DNA of 43,237 bases from JBIOWF01 sp044868295 (GCA_044868295.1 JBIOWF010000114.1:1-43237); one strand, 5' to 3'. Counted from the stretch's first letter, positions 1-7,188 are shown. The notes: a model not told the origin generated them from the letters alone. A program made the numbers and translations.

Positions 1-590
1 GAGAACAGGACGACGTAGAAGCCGACGGCCTGCCAGACCATGACGCCGATGATCGTCCACAGCGCCAGGTTCGGGTTGATGAGCCAGCCCACCGGGTCGA
101 TTCCCACCGTCTGGAGCGCGCTGTTGACCACGCCGGTCCGGTCCGGCCGCAGGATCGCCTGGAACAGCACGCCGACGATGGCCACGGCGAGGACCTGCGG
201 GAAGAAGAAGACCACCTTGTAGAAACCGGAGCCGGGGACACCGGTCATCCGCCCGTTCCGCTGCCCGCCGCCCACGTTGAGGAGGAAGGAGAAGAACAGG
301 GCGATGGCGATCGTGATGAGCGGCATGGCAAGCAGGAGCAGGCCGTGATGGCGGACCGCCTGCCAGAACACCTCGTCGTCGAACAACTTCGTGAAGTTGT
401 CGAAGCCGATGTAGTCGAAGGTCGGCGAGACGCCCCTCCAGTTGGTCAGCGCGATCTGGAACGCCTGGATGTACGGCGCGACCACGAAGACGGCGTAGAG
501 GATCACCGGAATCGCGAGGAAGGAGACGACGAACCCGTTCTTCCGCAGCGCGTTCGGTGAGAGAGCGTGGGCCAGCTTGCCATGCCGCAT
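1..590 (-). CDS. ngcF: ABC transporter permease NgcF-like (partial, 3' end outside window)
   Basis: This is the N-terminal 196 residues of a MalF-type sugar ABC permease running off the left edge. The ATG at 590 begins MRHGKLAHAL; a GGAG lies about 10 bases upstream, and the gene starts only 3 bases after the stop of the binding-protein gene, so the two are co-transcribed. Visible features are a first membrane segment (about residues 20-42, FVVSFLAIPVILYAVFVVAP), the family phrase ALTNWRG, and further hydrophobic segments near residues 82-105, 123-145 and 173-196. It would form one half of the inner-membrane channel importing the ligand bound by the upstream lipoprotein. The NgcF name rests on the neighbouring NgcE; the sequence alone says only sugar permease. 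The partner NgcG permease would lie beyond the edge. Confidence 0.88.
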   Translation of the reverse strand, partial: MRHGKLAHALSPNALRKNGFVVSFLAIPVILYAVFVVAPYIQAFQIALTNWRGVSPTFDYIGFDNFTKLFDDEVFWQAVRHHGLLLLAMPLITIAIALFFSFLLNVGGGQRNGRMTGVPGSGFYKVVFFFPQVLAVAIVGVLFQAILRPDRTGVVNSALQTVGIDPVGWLINPNLALWTIIGVMVWQAVGFYVVLF

Positions 591-593
591 TGG

Positions 594-2039
594 TCACACG
601 CTCCGGGTCTGCTTGGCGATCGAGGAGTCGGCCTTGGTCTTGTCCGAGGCCTTCTGCATGTTGGCGGCGAACTCGTCCGCGGAGATGCGGCCGAACATCA
701 GGGCGTTGGTCTGCTTGCGCAGCTCGGTCTCGAGCTCCTTGTACCAACCCTCGAACTGCGAATAGGTGACCACGTTCTGGCCGGCGGCGGTCTGCGCGGA
801 GGCGACCGAGGCCAGGCCCGGGGACAGGGTGAGACCGTCGGTGGCGCCGATGACGACCGTTAGGCTCTTGGTCTTCTCGGTGAAGGCCTTGGCGCCCTCC
901 TTCGACAGCATCTGGCGCAGGTACTCCAGACCGCCGGCGGCGTTCTTGCCCTTGGCCGGGACGACGAAGCCCTCACCCGCGGCGGCGCGGATCGCCTCGT
1001 AGGGGAGCTTGTCGGCGGCGGTGACCGACGGGGTCGGCGCGATCGCGTACTCGAAGGTCTTCGGCGTGTCCTTGGCCTGCTCGGCCTCCAGCCACGAGCC
1101 GGAGGGGTAGAGGGCGACCTTGCCCTGGTTCTGCTTGGTCTGGACCTCGGTGTGGATCAGGCCCTCGAAGGACTTGTCCATGAACTTGCCGATCTCGGCC
1201 CACGCGGTGGCGGCCTGCTTGATCGCGTCGTTGTTCCAGGCGTTGTCGGCCAGGTTGTCGATGTTGACCAGGATCTCGTTGCCACCGATCTTGGCGGCGG
1301 CGATCAGGATCATCCAGTACTGGTAGTAGGAGGCGTTCTTGCCCGCGTACGCGTACGGGGTGATGCCCTTGGCCTTGGCCGCCTCGGCGAAGGTCTTGAA
1401 CTCGTCGAAGGTCTTCGGCGGGGTCCAGCCCTCCTTCTCGAAGAGCTTGGCGTCGTACCAGAGGCCGTACGCGGTGTAGACGTAGTTGAGGGTGTACGGC
1501 TTCGCGGGGTCGCCGCCCAGGCCGGACTCGATGGTGCCGGGGACGATGGTGTCCTTGACCTTCTTGCCGGGGTCGTCGGCCGAGGGCGCCTCGAAGAGCG
1601 GGGTCAGGTCGAGGAGCTGGCCGGCTCCGATCAGCGCGCCGCCGTCAAGGGCGTCGGTGCCGGAGTTGTTGACCACGTCGGGCACGTCGCCGCTGGCGAA
1701 CCGGGGCGTCAGGGTCTGGCTGATCGTCTGGATTCCCTGGTGCTTGATCTGCGCCTTGGGGAATTCCTTGGTGTACAGGGGCTCGTGGGACTGGGTCGCG
1801 TACTCGTCGCTGTAGCCGCCCTTGAAGATCACGACTTCGAGCGCCGTGTCGGCCTTGACGCCGAACGGGTTGGTGGCCGAGGTCGCGGCGGCGCTGGGGG
1901 CGGCGGCGGGAGCGGCCGTGGAGCCACCGGAGGTGGCGCACGAGCTGAGCAGGCCGGCTGCGGGGCCGGCGACGAGCGCGGTGAGGCCGAGACGGCGGAT
2001 CATCTGGCGGCGTGTGATCTCGCGGGGCGTGCTGGTCAT
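594..2039 (-). CDS. ngcE: NgcE-like N-acetylglucosamine/chitobiose-binding lipoprotein
   Basis: A 481-residue solute-binding lipoprotein of a carbohydrate ABC transporter. The N-terminus carries a twin-arginine-like stretch (TRRQMIRRLG) followed by a hydrophobic segment and the lipobox LLSSC, so Cys34 should be lipidated and the protein anchored outside the membrane. The opening of the mature domain (NPFGVKADTALEVVIFKGGY) and the phrase PDVVNNSGTDALD recall Streptomyces NgcE, which binds GlcNAc and N,N'-diacetylchitobiose. A GGAGAG ribosome site sits 6 bases before the ATG. It heads an operon with the permease downstream, and a perfect palindrome lies 26-42 bases before its start. No ATPase is visible; NgcEFG-type systems commonly use a shared MsiK ATPase. 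Family assignment is firm; the exact sugar is inferred from similarity recalled, not searched. Confidence 0.9.
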   Translation of the reverse strand: MTSTPREITRRQMIRRLGLTALVAGPAAGLLSSCATSGGSTAAPAAAPSAAATSATNPFGVKADTALEVVIFKGGYSDEYATQSHEPLYTKEFPKAQIKHQGIQTISQTLTPRFASGDVPDVVNNSGTDALDGGALIGAGQLLDLTPLFEAPSADDPGKKVKDTIVPGTIESGLGGDPAKPYTLNYVYTAYGLWYDAKLFEKEGWTPPKTFDEFKTFAEAAKAKGITPYAYAGKNASYYQYWMILIAAAKIGGNEILVNIDNLADNAWNNDAIKQAATAWAEIGKFMDKSFEGLIHTEVQTKQNQGKVALYPSGSWLEAEQAKDTPKTFEYAIAPTPSVTAADKLPYEAIRAAAGEGFVVPAKGKNAAGGLEYLRQMLSKEGAKAFTEKTKSLTVVIGATDGLTLSPGLASVASAQTAAGQNVVTYSQFEGWYKELETELRKQTNALMFGRISADEFAANMQKASDKTKADSSIAKQTRSV

Positions 2040-2064
2040 TCAAACTCTCCTGTGGCGGGGACAA

Positions 2065-2081
2065 TTAGGAAAGTTTCCTAA
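2065..2081 (-). promoter_or_regulatory. 17-bp perfect palindromic operator upstream of ngcE
   Basis: TTAGGAAAGTTTCCTAA has two perfect 8-base arms around a central G, and lies 26-42 bases before the ngcE start in an otherwise GC-rich stretch. Its position suggests a repressor site over or just downstream of the promoter. The form (odd-length, A/T at the ends, AGGAAA core) is like sites I associate with ROK-family sugar repressors; that family assignment is from memory. No clear -35/-10 pair could be placed. Confidence 0.7.
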
Positions 2082-2274
2082 ACGTTTGAGGGAACGTACG
2101 TCGAGCGACCGAAGCCGGTCAAGTGGCCCAAGCCGGTCTAGACCAAGCTGTGACCTGGCCGCGATAGGTCCGCCGCAATGTTGTCGTCCACGCCAGCATC
2201 TTGGCTGGTCGCGAGAGATTTTGGAAGGCATGCCCGGCTTCTGCGCTGGTATAGACCGGGCTGGTTCTATTTCG

Positions 2275-2296
2275 GACGATCGTCTAAAATGGCGAC
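2275..2296 (+). promoter_or_regulatory. Leaderless promoter with palindrome for the aldolase gene
   Basis: A -10-like TAAAAT (2285-2290) ends 6 bases before the ATG at 2297, so transcription would begin at or near the start codon, giving a leaderless mRNA. This agrees with the lack of any Shine-Dalgarno sequence before that ATG. A perfect 10-base palindrome GACGATCGTC (2275-2284) lies directly upstream of the -10, where a repressor would block polymerase. The -35 region is weak. A further 10-base palindrome GGTCTAGACC is at 2135-2144. Confidence 0.5.
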
Positions 2297-2935
2297 ATGT
2301 TGGACTTGCGGCGAAAACTGGCAGAGTACGGCCGACGTGCCGTCGACCTCGGCCTCGTCATCGGCACGTCGGGGAACCTGAGCGTCCGCGACGGCGACCT
2401 GGTCGCGATCACTCCCTCCGGGGTCGCGCTCGATCGGCTCCGCCCCGAGGAATGCCCGATCGTGGACGTAGACGGCCACCTGGTCGAGGGCGACCTGCAG
2501 CCGTCGTCCGAGACCCCCATGCACCTCGCCGTGTACGGCACGACCGACGCGCGAGCCATCGTGCACACCCACTCCGTCTTCGGAACCGTGGTGGCCACGA
2601 CCATGACGGAGCTGCCGCCGATCCACTACAACGCCCTGCTGCTCGGCGGCGCGGTCAAGGTCGCGGAGTACGCCACGTACGGCACTCCCGAGCTCGCCGC
2701 GAACGTGCGCGCGGCGCTGGCCGGAAAGCAGGCCGCGCTGATGGCCAACCACGGCGGGCTCACCATCGGCTCGACCCTGGAGAAGGCGTTCGAGGCGACC
2801 CGGCTGCTGGAATGGCTGTGCGAGGTCTACGTCCGGGCGCTGGGCGTGGGCAAGCCCGCCGTCCTGACCGAGGAGCAGCTCGCCGCTGTCATTGAGCGCG
2901 CGTTCACCCCGCCGGCGTTCCCCCGCCGTCCTTGA
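2297..2935 (+). CDS. Class II aldolase/adducin-family protein (fuculose-phosphate aldolase-like)
   Basis: A 212-residue zinc-dependent class II aldolase of the FucA/AraD family, which cleaves a sugar phosphate into dihydroxyacetone phosphate and an aldehyde, or epimerises it. Typical elements in order: the phosphate-binding GTSGNLS (residues 23-29) and TPSG (39-42), the acid SSETPMH with Glu72 as likely catalytic base, and the metal ligands of VHTHS (His90, His92) with a third His in ANHGG near residue 151. Length is normal for the family. It lies divergent from the chitobiose transporter, so a role in handling an imported sugar is plausible but unproven. The last 44 bases overlap the reading frame of the DUF4032 remnant. 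Substrate cannot be told from sequence. Confidence 0.88.
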   Translation: MLDLRRKLAEYGRRAVDLGLVIGTSGNLSVRDGDLVAITPSGVALDRLRPEECPIVDVDGHLVEGDLQPSSETPMHLAVYGTTDARAIVHTHSVFGTVVATTMTELPPIHYNALLLGGAVKVAEYATYGTPELAANVRAALAGKQAALMANHGGLTIGSTLEKAFEATRLLEWLCEVYVRALGVGKPAVLTEEQLAAVIERAFTPPAFPRRP

Positions 2936-3476
2936 CGAACTCGCCCAGGAGGGTCACGGCGAGCGGTACGCCAAGCGGGAGTACAAGCTACTGTGGGACC
3001 TGGCGCGGCTGGACACGCCGGCGGTGGAGCCGGTCGCCGTCATCACCGGACGGACCGCGAAGGACGGCTCACCGCTGGACTCCGCGCTAGTCGTGGACGC
3101 CGGGCATCACCAGCGCCGCCTGCTCCGGCTGACCGGCATCGACGCGGAGGAGAACCAGGCGCGGCGGCTGCTCAACGACCTCGACTCGTTCCGGGTCGCC
3201 AAGGGTTTGCGGCACGAGGACGAGGCGATCGTCGCCCACCGATGGCTCGCCGAGGCGTTCCAGCCCGTGGTCAGCGCGGTCCCGGCCGAGCTGCGCCGCA
3301 AGCTGGAGCAGGCGCAGCTCTTCCACGAGGTCCTCGATCATCACTGGTTTCTGTCCGAGGCCGCGGGCAAGGACGTCGGCCTCGAAGCCGCCGTGCGGTC
3401 CTACGTGGACAACGTCCTGGTCTTCAAGCCCGACGAGAAAGCGATCATCACCCCGGGCGACCCTCAAGAGTGGTGA
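2892..3476 (+). pseudogene. DUF4032 gene remnant with N-terminal loss and large internal deletion
   Basis: The frame reads as two separated parts of a DUF4032 protein joined directly. Residues about 24-66 (AKREYKLLWDLARLDTPAVE, then VITGRT) match the N-terminal lobe of the kinase-like half. The text then jumps to VDAGHHQRRLLRLTGIDAEE and the remainder of the C-terminal domain (NQARRLLNDL, WLAEAF, HHWFLSEAAGKDVG). DUF4032 proteins are usually around 400 residues; here the first 40 or so and roughly 200 internal residues, including the kinase-like core, are absent, leaving 194. The only start available is a TTG at 2892 inside the aldolase gene. The frame stays open across the join, so a short protein could still be made, but I read it as a decayed gene. 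Its 3' end overlaps the convergent DUF523 gene by 29 bases. Confidence 0.75.
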
Positions 3477-3960
3477 GGTATTCGGCCGCCTCGGGGATGC
3501 GGTCCTCGCCGAAGACGCGGATGCCGTTCAGCTCCAGCAGTGCCGTCGTCACGCCCTGACCCGGTGTCGTCCGGCCGCGGAAGGTGCCGTCGTAGATCCG
3601 CAGGGACCCGCAGGACGGACTGCCCTCCTTCAGGATGGCCAGCTTCACCCCGAATGACCGGGCCGCATCGAGCGCCCGCTGCGCCCCGGCGAGGAAGTGC
3701 CGGGTCACGTCCTGCCCGGCCGGGGTCAGGATGCGGGCCGCGCCCGTCAGCACGGCCGGACCTCCCGCGCCGCCCTCGACCTCGGCGGGCGGGCGGGGCA
3801 CCGGGAGCCCGCCCTCGACCTCAGGGCAGAACGACACGAGCCGTCCTTCCGCCTTCCACGCGGCGAGCAGCTCGTCCTCGCTGGTCTTGGCTCCTCCGTC
3901 ATAGCGCACCCGGCCGCCGAGCAGGCACGCGCTGACCAGAATCCGTTCCACGCCCCTCAT
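3448..3960 (-). CDS. DUF523/TudS-family protein (probable Fe-S thiouracil desulfidase-like)
   Basis: A 170-residue DUF523 protein. Characterised TudS members carry a [4Fe-4S] cluster on three cysteines and remove sulfur from thiouracil-type substrates. The three family motifs are present: SACLLG (Cys12), SFCPEVEGG (Cys45, with Glu47) and KEGSPSCGS (Cys117). Conserved VRYDG follows the first motif. Start chosen at 3960 because the family begins a few residues before SACLLG. An in-frame ATG at 3996 has AGGAG just 2 bases away, too close to be convincing, and 4020 is also possible. The gene converges on the DUF4032 remnant and overlaps it. Function of this particular member is inferred from the cysteine pattern. 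Confidence 0.85.
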   Translation of the reverse strand: MRGVERILVSACLLGGRVRYDGGAKTSEDELLAAWKAEGRLVSFCPEVEGGLPVPRPPAEVEGGAGGPAVLTGAARILTPAGQDVTRHFLAGAQRALDAARSFGVKLAILKEGSPSCGSLRIYDGTFRGRTTPGQGVTTALLELNGIRVFGEDRIPEAAEYLTTLEGRPG

Positions 3961-4020
3961 TCTGTACGGCGATGCGACCCCGTGCGGGATCGACATAACT
4001 CCTAAATGAGGAAATTTCAC

Positions 4021-4174
4021 AAAAGTATTTGTTCAAACCAGGAGAACAATCCTTATTCTTAGTAAATAAACCCTATATCTCGATAGGCCCGACTCCTTGT
4101 CAACGCGCATTGTTAACGACGGACTTCTCTAATGTTGGCCGGGCTGTAGTGACTTACCCGGCGAGGAGTTGCCC
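4021..4174 (+). promoter_or_regulatory. AT-rich leader of the roadblock operon with direct and inverted repeats
   Basis: This spacer is far richer in A/T than its surroundings and should hold promoters for both the roadblock operon (plus) and the DUF523 gene (minus). It contains an inverted repeat CCTAT-N6-ATAGG (4072-4087) and a direct repeat TTGTNAACG (4097-4105 and 4110-4118, 13-bp period). Directly repeated heptamer-like elements are typical of activator sites, but no -35/-10 pair at good spacing was found. A GAGGAG ribosome site (4163-4168) precedes the ATG at 4175. Confidence 0.35.
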
Positions 4175-4546
4175 ATGATCGGGATCGAGGAGTGCCTCTC
4201 CGAGGCCATGGCCATCCCTGGCGCGCTCGACGCGATACTCGTCGACCACACCAGCGGCATGGCCGTGGCCGCGAAGGGGCTGTCCGATCCCGGACGGTCG
4301 GCCGCCGGACTGAGCGAGACGTTCCGCGCCGTACTCGACGGGCTCGCCATGTCGACGCCCGCAGGAACGGTCCAAATCGAGGACATGATCGTCACCACTG
4401 ATCAGGGTTACCACCTGATCAAGCCGATGGAGACGATGTTCGACGGGCCGCTGCTGATCTGCCTCCGGCTGGATTCGGGGCGCGCCAACCTCGCCCTCGC
4501 CCGGCGGCGACTGCAGACCATCTCTCACCAACTGATCGCGCCGTGA
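4175..4546 (+). CDS. Roadblock/LC7 domain protein 1
   Basis: A 123-residue single-domain roadblock/LC7 (MglB-like) protein. The start MIGIEECLSEAMAIPGALDA, with the phrase DHTSGMAVAAKG around residues 24-35, is the usual first helix and first strands of the fold; the C-terminal ARRRLQTISHQL is the last helix. The ATG at 4175 has GAGGAG 6 bases upstream; a TTG 6 bases earlier is not needed. Roadblock proteins usually dimerise and control a small GTPase or pair with a sensor kinase, as in actinomycete conservons. It is first in a four-gene operon and closely resembles the fourth product. No partner GTPase is in the window. Confidence 0.85.
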   Translation: MIGIEECLSEAMAIPGALDAILVDHTSGMAVAAKGLSDPGRSAAGLSETFRAVLDGLAMSTPAGTVQIEDMIVTTDQGYHLIKPMETMFDGPLLICLRLDSGRANLALARRRLQTISHQLIAP

Positions 4547-4549
4547 TCC

Positions 4550-5425
4550 ATGGCCGCGACCACCATCGACGCAGTGCTCACCGATCTGGCGCGGGACGGC
4601 GCGACCGGCTCCGTGAGAGTGGGCAAGAACGGCACGGTGTACGTCACCCGCGGCCGGATCTCCTACGCCGAGTGCACGGGCACTCTCGGCGTGGAGGAAC
4701 TGCTCGCCTCATCCGGCCGGATCAGCGCGAACGGCGTGCGCACCGCGAAGCAGGCGTCAGCCGGGCAGGCCGACGGCGGCGACCTGCTCATGAGCAAAGG
4801 CGTGCTCACCCGTGGCGAGCTGGAGTTCTGCGTCCTGGGCGCCACGCTGGACGCGTCGTACTTCCTGCTCGACTCGGTGGGAGCCCGGTTCCGGTTCAAG
4901 GACGGGGACAGGCACTGGCTCGGAACCCATTGGTTCTTCGACGTCGCCGGCCTGTTTCGCGAGTGCCGGCGGAGGAGGTCACGGTTGGACGAGGTGTGGC
5001 CGTCGGCGGACGTGGACACGCAACCGGTCGTCCCCGCCCCGCGCATCCCCGGGCAGCACGTGATGCTGACCGCGCTGCAGTGGGAGCTGCTCTTCAACGC
5101 GGACTCCACGGCCACCCCGATGGAGCTGGCGAAGCGGCTCGGCCGGACGGCCTACGCCACGCTGATCGCCGTACGAGGGCTGGCCGCCGCGGGGCTGCTG
5201 ACAGCTCCCGGCCCACCGGAGCCGGAAACGCGGCCCGCCCCACGGACTCCCCCGCTGCCTTCCTCGTCACCGTCAGGCCCTCGGGGGTTGCCGAAACGCG
5301 AGGAGCGGTCCAGGCCCCGGCCCGGCCCGGGAGCGGAGGGGCCGTCTTCCATGCCGCAGATGAGCGGCGATCCGAGCGACGTGAATCTACTCATCAGGCT
5401 GCGGGACGCGCTGGAGGCACTGTGA
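4550..5425 (+). CDS. DUF4388-like protein with winged-helix-like segment and Pro-rich tail
   Basis: A 291-residue protein starting 3 bases after the first roadblock gene, with no ribosome site of its own, so probably translationally coupled. Residues about 1-150 begin TIDAVLTDLARDGATGSVRV followed by GKNGTVYVTRGRISYAEC, the pattern of DUF4388/PATAN-type domains often found with roadblock proteins. Residues about 170-215 (ALQWELLFNADSTATPMELA, KRLGRTAYATL, RGLAAAGLL) look like a winged helix. A Pro/Arg/Ser-rich stretch of about 60 residues follows, then a short helix ending LLIRLRDALEAL. I infer an adaptor or DNA-binding effector for the roadblock proteins; this is not known. The domain names are pattern recognition, not a search. 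Confidence 0.7.
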   Translation: MAATTIDAVLTDLARDGATGSVRVGKNGTVYVTRGRISYAECTGTLGVEELLASSGRISANGVRTAKQASAGQADGGDLLMSKGVLTRGELEFCVLGATLDASYFLLDSVGARFRFKDGDRHWLGTHWFFDVAGLFRECRRRRSRLDEVWPSADVDTQPVVPAPRIPGQHVMLTALQWELLFNADSTATPMELAKRLGRTAYATLIAVRGLAAAGLLTAPGPPEPETRPAPRTPPLPSSSPSGPRGLPKREERSRPRPGPGAEGPSSMPQMSGDPSDVNLLIRLRDALEAL

Positions 5426-5856
5426 TCAAGGGCGCGCCCAACGTCATGCGGCTGTCGTGGCTCAAGCGGGCCGAGAAGGGCTTACCGATGGATCTGCGCC
5501 GCGAGATACAGGAGGAGATGCGACTCCTCAGGGACCGCGCGCCCGATATCACCGGCACCTTGACCTGCACTGTCGACGGCATGCCGGTGGCCGCCGACCT
5601 GAAAGCCGGCCGGGAGCAGACGGCCGCGCTGACATCCGCGCTGCTGTCCATGAGCCGCCGGATGGCGGACCTCGCCCGCATGGGCGACCTCGAGGAGACC
5701 ATGATCTCCGGTACCTCTGGCCACGCCGCGTGCTACGCGGCCGGGCCCACGCTCGTCCTCACCGTGCTCGCGGGTCCAGGTGCCAACCTCGGCCTGCTGC
5801 GGATCGAGGGCCGCAAGACGGCGGCCAAGCTGGCCGCCATCGTCGAACGCGAATAG
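5422..5856 (+). CDS. Roadblock/LC7-like protein 2
   Basis: A 144-residue protein whose GTG start (5422) overlaps the previous stop in a GTGA arrangement, with GGAGG 4 bases upstream; an internal ATG at 5446 or 5488 is possible. After a basic leader (SWLKRAEKG) it has a helix (DLRREIQEEMRLLRDRAPDI) and then the roadblock pattern: TGTLTCTVDGMPVAADLKAG, a helix AALTSALLSMSRRMADLARM, the strands MISGTSGHAACYAAGPTLVL and VLAGPGANLGLLRIEGRKTA. This circularly ordered layout is typical of the longer roadblock proteins in actinomycetes. It probably forms a homodimer or mixed dimer with the neighbouring roadblock proteins. Third gene of the operon. Confidence 0.8.
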   Translation: MIKGAPNVMRLSWLKRAEKGLPMDLRREIQEEMRLLRDRAPDITGTLTCTVDGMPVAADLKAGREQTAALTSALLSMSRRMADLARMGDLEETMISGTSGHAACYAAGPTLVLTVLAGPGANLGLLRIEGRKTAAKLAAIVERE

Positions 5857-5874
5857 CGGCGACCGAACAGAGGA

Positions 5875-5902
5875 GCAATCTCATAAATCCACATGAGATT
5901 GC
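5875..5902 (+). promoter_or_regulatory. Perfect 10-bp inverted repeat between roadblock genes 2 and 3
   Basis: GCAATCTCAT, an 8-base spacer, then ATGAGATTGC: two perfect 10-base arms placed between the second and third roadblock genes, ending 8 bases before the AAGGGAG ribosome site of the third. In RNA it would be an intercistronic hairpin that could set the relative amount of the last product; in DNA it could be an operator for an internal promoter. The A/T-rich arms stand out from the flanking sequence. Confidence 0.6.
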
Positions 5903-5920
5903 ATGAGAAGGGAGAATCGC

Positions 5921-6292
5921 ATGGCGAACATGGACGTGTCTCTCAAGGAGATGATGGCCATCGACGGCGCGCTCGGGGCCGTAGTAGCCGACTACAGTAG
6001 CGGGATGGCGCTCGGCGCCCTCGGCGGGTCCAAGGACCTGGATCTCCAGGTGGCGGCGGCCGGCAACACCGAGGTCGTCAAGGCCAAACTGCGCACGATG
6101 GAGGCTCTCCAGCTCAAGGAGGCCATCGAGGACGTACTCATCACGCTCGGCACGCAGTACCACATCCTCCGGCCGATCACGGGCCGGGGCGGCAAGGGCC
6201 TGTTCCTCTACCTGGCGCTGGACCGCCAGCGGTCCAATCTCGCCATGGCCCGCCATCAGATGCGCGCGATCGAGGAGAAGCTGGACATCTGA
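5921..6292 (+). CDS. Roadblock/LC7 domain protein 3
   Basis: A 123-residue roadblock/LC7 protein. The ATG at 5921 has AAGGGAG 6 bases upstream, so the 6-residue longer form starting at 5903 is unlikely. The order of elements matches the first roadblock protein: SLKEMMAIDGALGAVVADYS, SGMALGALGG, then an internal helix, TLGTQYHILRPI, FLYLALDRQRSNLAMARHQM and a last helix RAIEEKLDI. The shared phrase (A)DYSSGMA/DHTSGMA suggests these two arose by duplication. It is the last gene of the operon and is followed at once by a strong hairpin terminator. Role as above: a dimeric signalling scaffold whose GTPase partner must be encoded elsewhere. Confidence 0.85.
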   Translation: MANMDVSLKEMMAIDGALGAVVADYSSGMALGALGGSKDLDLQVAAAGNTEVVKAKLRTMEALQLKEAIEDVLITLGTQYHILRPITGRGGKGLFLYLALDRQRSNLAMARHQMRAIEEKLDI

Positions 6293-6297
6293 GCGCG

Positions 6298-6334
6298 GGA
6301 CCGGGAGGCCGTCTACACCACGGCCTCCCGGTCC
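6298..6334. terminator. Strong bidirectional hairpin terminator
   Basis: A perfect 15-base stem (6298-6312 with 6320-6334) around a 7-base loop, extendable by four more pairs if one base bulges. It begins 6 bases after the roadblock 3 stop and ends that operon. The stop codon of the convergent alpha/beta hydrolase (6313-6315) lies in the loop, and one arm encodes the end of that protein, so the same hairpin serves both directions. Confidence 0.85.
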
Positions 6335-7188
6335 GCGCGGCCGGTGAGCTCGGTGATCGCCGCCACGATCTCGGGCCACAGCGGGCTGGGCAGATCGTGG
6401 CCCATTCCCGGGAAGGTCAGCAGCTTGGCGCCGGGAATCGCGTCCGCCGTGGCGGTTCCTCCCGGCGGAGTGATCAACGGGTCGTCCTCCCCGTGGACGA
6501 CCAGCGCGGGGATGGCCAGCTCGCGAAGGCCGGCCGTACGGTCACCGGAAGCGAGGATCGCCACAAGCTGGCGAGTCGTCCCGGTGGGATCGTAGGCACG
6601 GTCGTAGCTCTCACCGGCCATGCGGGCGATCCGGTCGGCGTCGACGTCGTACGCGGGCGACCCGATGATGCGCCACGCCGCGAGTGCCTGCTCGACCGCG
6701 GTCGCGCGGTCGGGCGACGGAGGCGACAGCAGCACGGCCATGGCGGCGTGCGTCGGCGGGCTGACCTCCGGGCTGGTGGTCGACATGATCGAGGTAAGGC
6801 TGCGTACCCGGTCCGGGTGCCGGATGGCGAGCACCTGGGTGATCATGCCGCCCATGGACGCGCCGACCACGTGGGCACTGGACCAGCCGAGCGCGTCCAT
6901 CAGTCCCACCGCGTCGTCGGCCATGTCCTCAAGCGTGTACGGCGCGGCCGAGGTGTCCCCGGCCAGTGCCGCCATCAGATCGGGCACGCCCGTGAAATGG
7001 GTGGACAGCCCCACGTCCCGGTTGTCGAACCGGACTACCTGGTGGCCTTTCTCCGCCAGCAGGCCCACGAACTCCTCGTCCCAGCCGAGCATCTGCATGC
7101 CGAGCCCCATGACGAGCAGGAGCGGCGCGCCTTCCTCCGGGCCGAAGGTCTCGTAGCAGATCTCGATGCCGTTCACGGTCGCACGCAT
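6313..7188 (-). CDS. Alpha/beta hydrolase (RdmC/methylesterase-like)
   Basis: A 291-residue alpha/beta hydrolase with the nucleophile elbow GASMGG (Ser111), an acid in HGEDDPLI and the catalytic His in GMGHDLP. The opening (TVNGIEICYETFG, LLLVMGLGMQMLGWDEEFVG, VVRFDNRDVGLST) is that of the family containing the aclacinomycin methylesterase RdmC, but this is a broad group and the substrate is unknown. Start chosen at 7188 because homology begins there; no ribosome site is seen, and in-frame ATGs at 7230 and 7320 would add 14 or 44 residues. It converges with the roadblock operon and shares its terminator. It has no obvious functional partner. Confidence 0.85.
   Translation of the reverse strand: MRATVNGIEICYETFGPEEGAPLLLVMGLGMQMLGWDEEFVGLLAEKGHQVVRFDNRDVGLSTHFTGVPDLMAALAGDTSAAPYTLEDMADDAVGLMDALGWSSAHVVGASMGGMITQVLAIRHPDRVRSLTSIMSTTSPEVSPPTHAAMAVLLSPPSPDRATAVEQALAAWRIIGSPAYDVDADRIARMAGESYDRAYDPTGTTRQLVAILASGDRTAGLRELAIPALVVHGEDDPLITPPGGTATADAIPGAKLLTFPGMGHDLPSPLWPEIVAAITELTGRADREAVV

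Noticed and set aside
1152..2081. Long plus-strand open frame antisense to ngcE
   Set aside because: It mirrors the codon pattern of ngcE, has Val/Gly/Arg-rich text without any domain, and ngcE on the other strand has a clear signal peptide, family text and ribosome site.
4543..5421. Roadblock 2 starting at the upstream ATG (437-residue frame)
   Set aside because: The upstream text is an Arg-rich shadow of the DUF4388-like gene; roadblock homology starts after the GTG at 5422, which overlaps the previous stop and has GGAGG upstream.
4175..6292. Roadblock operon as a conservon
   Set aside because: No sensor kinase, DUF742 protein or GTPase gene is present; only the roadblock component is shared.
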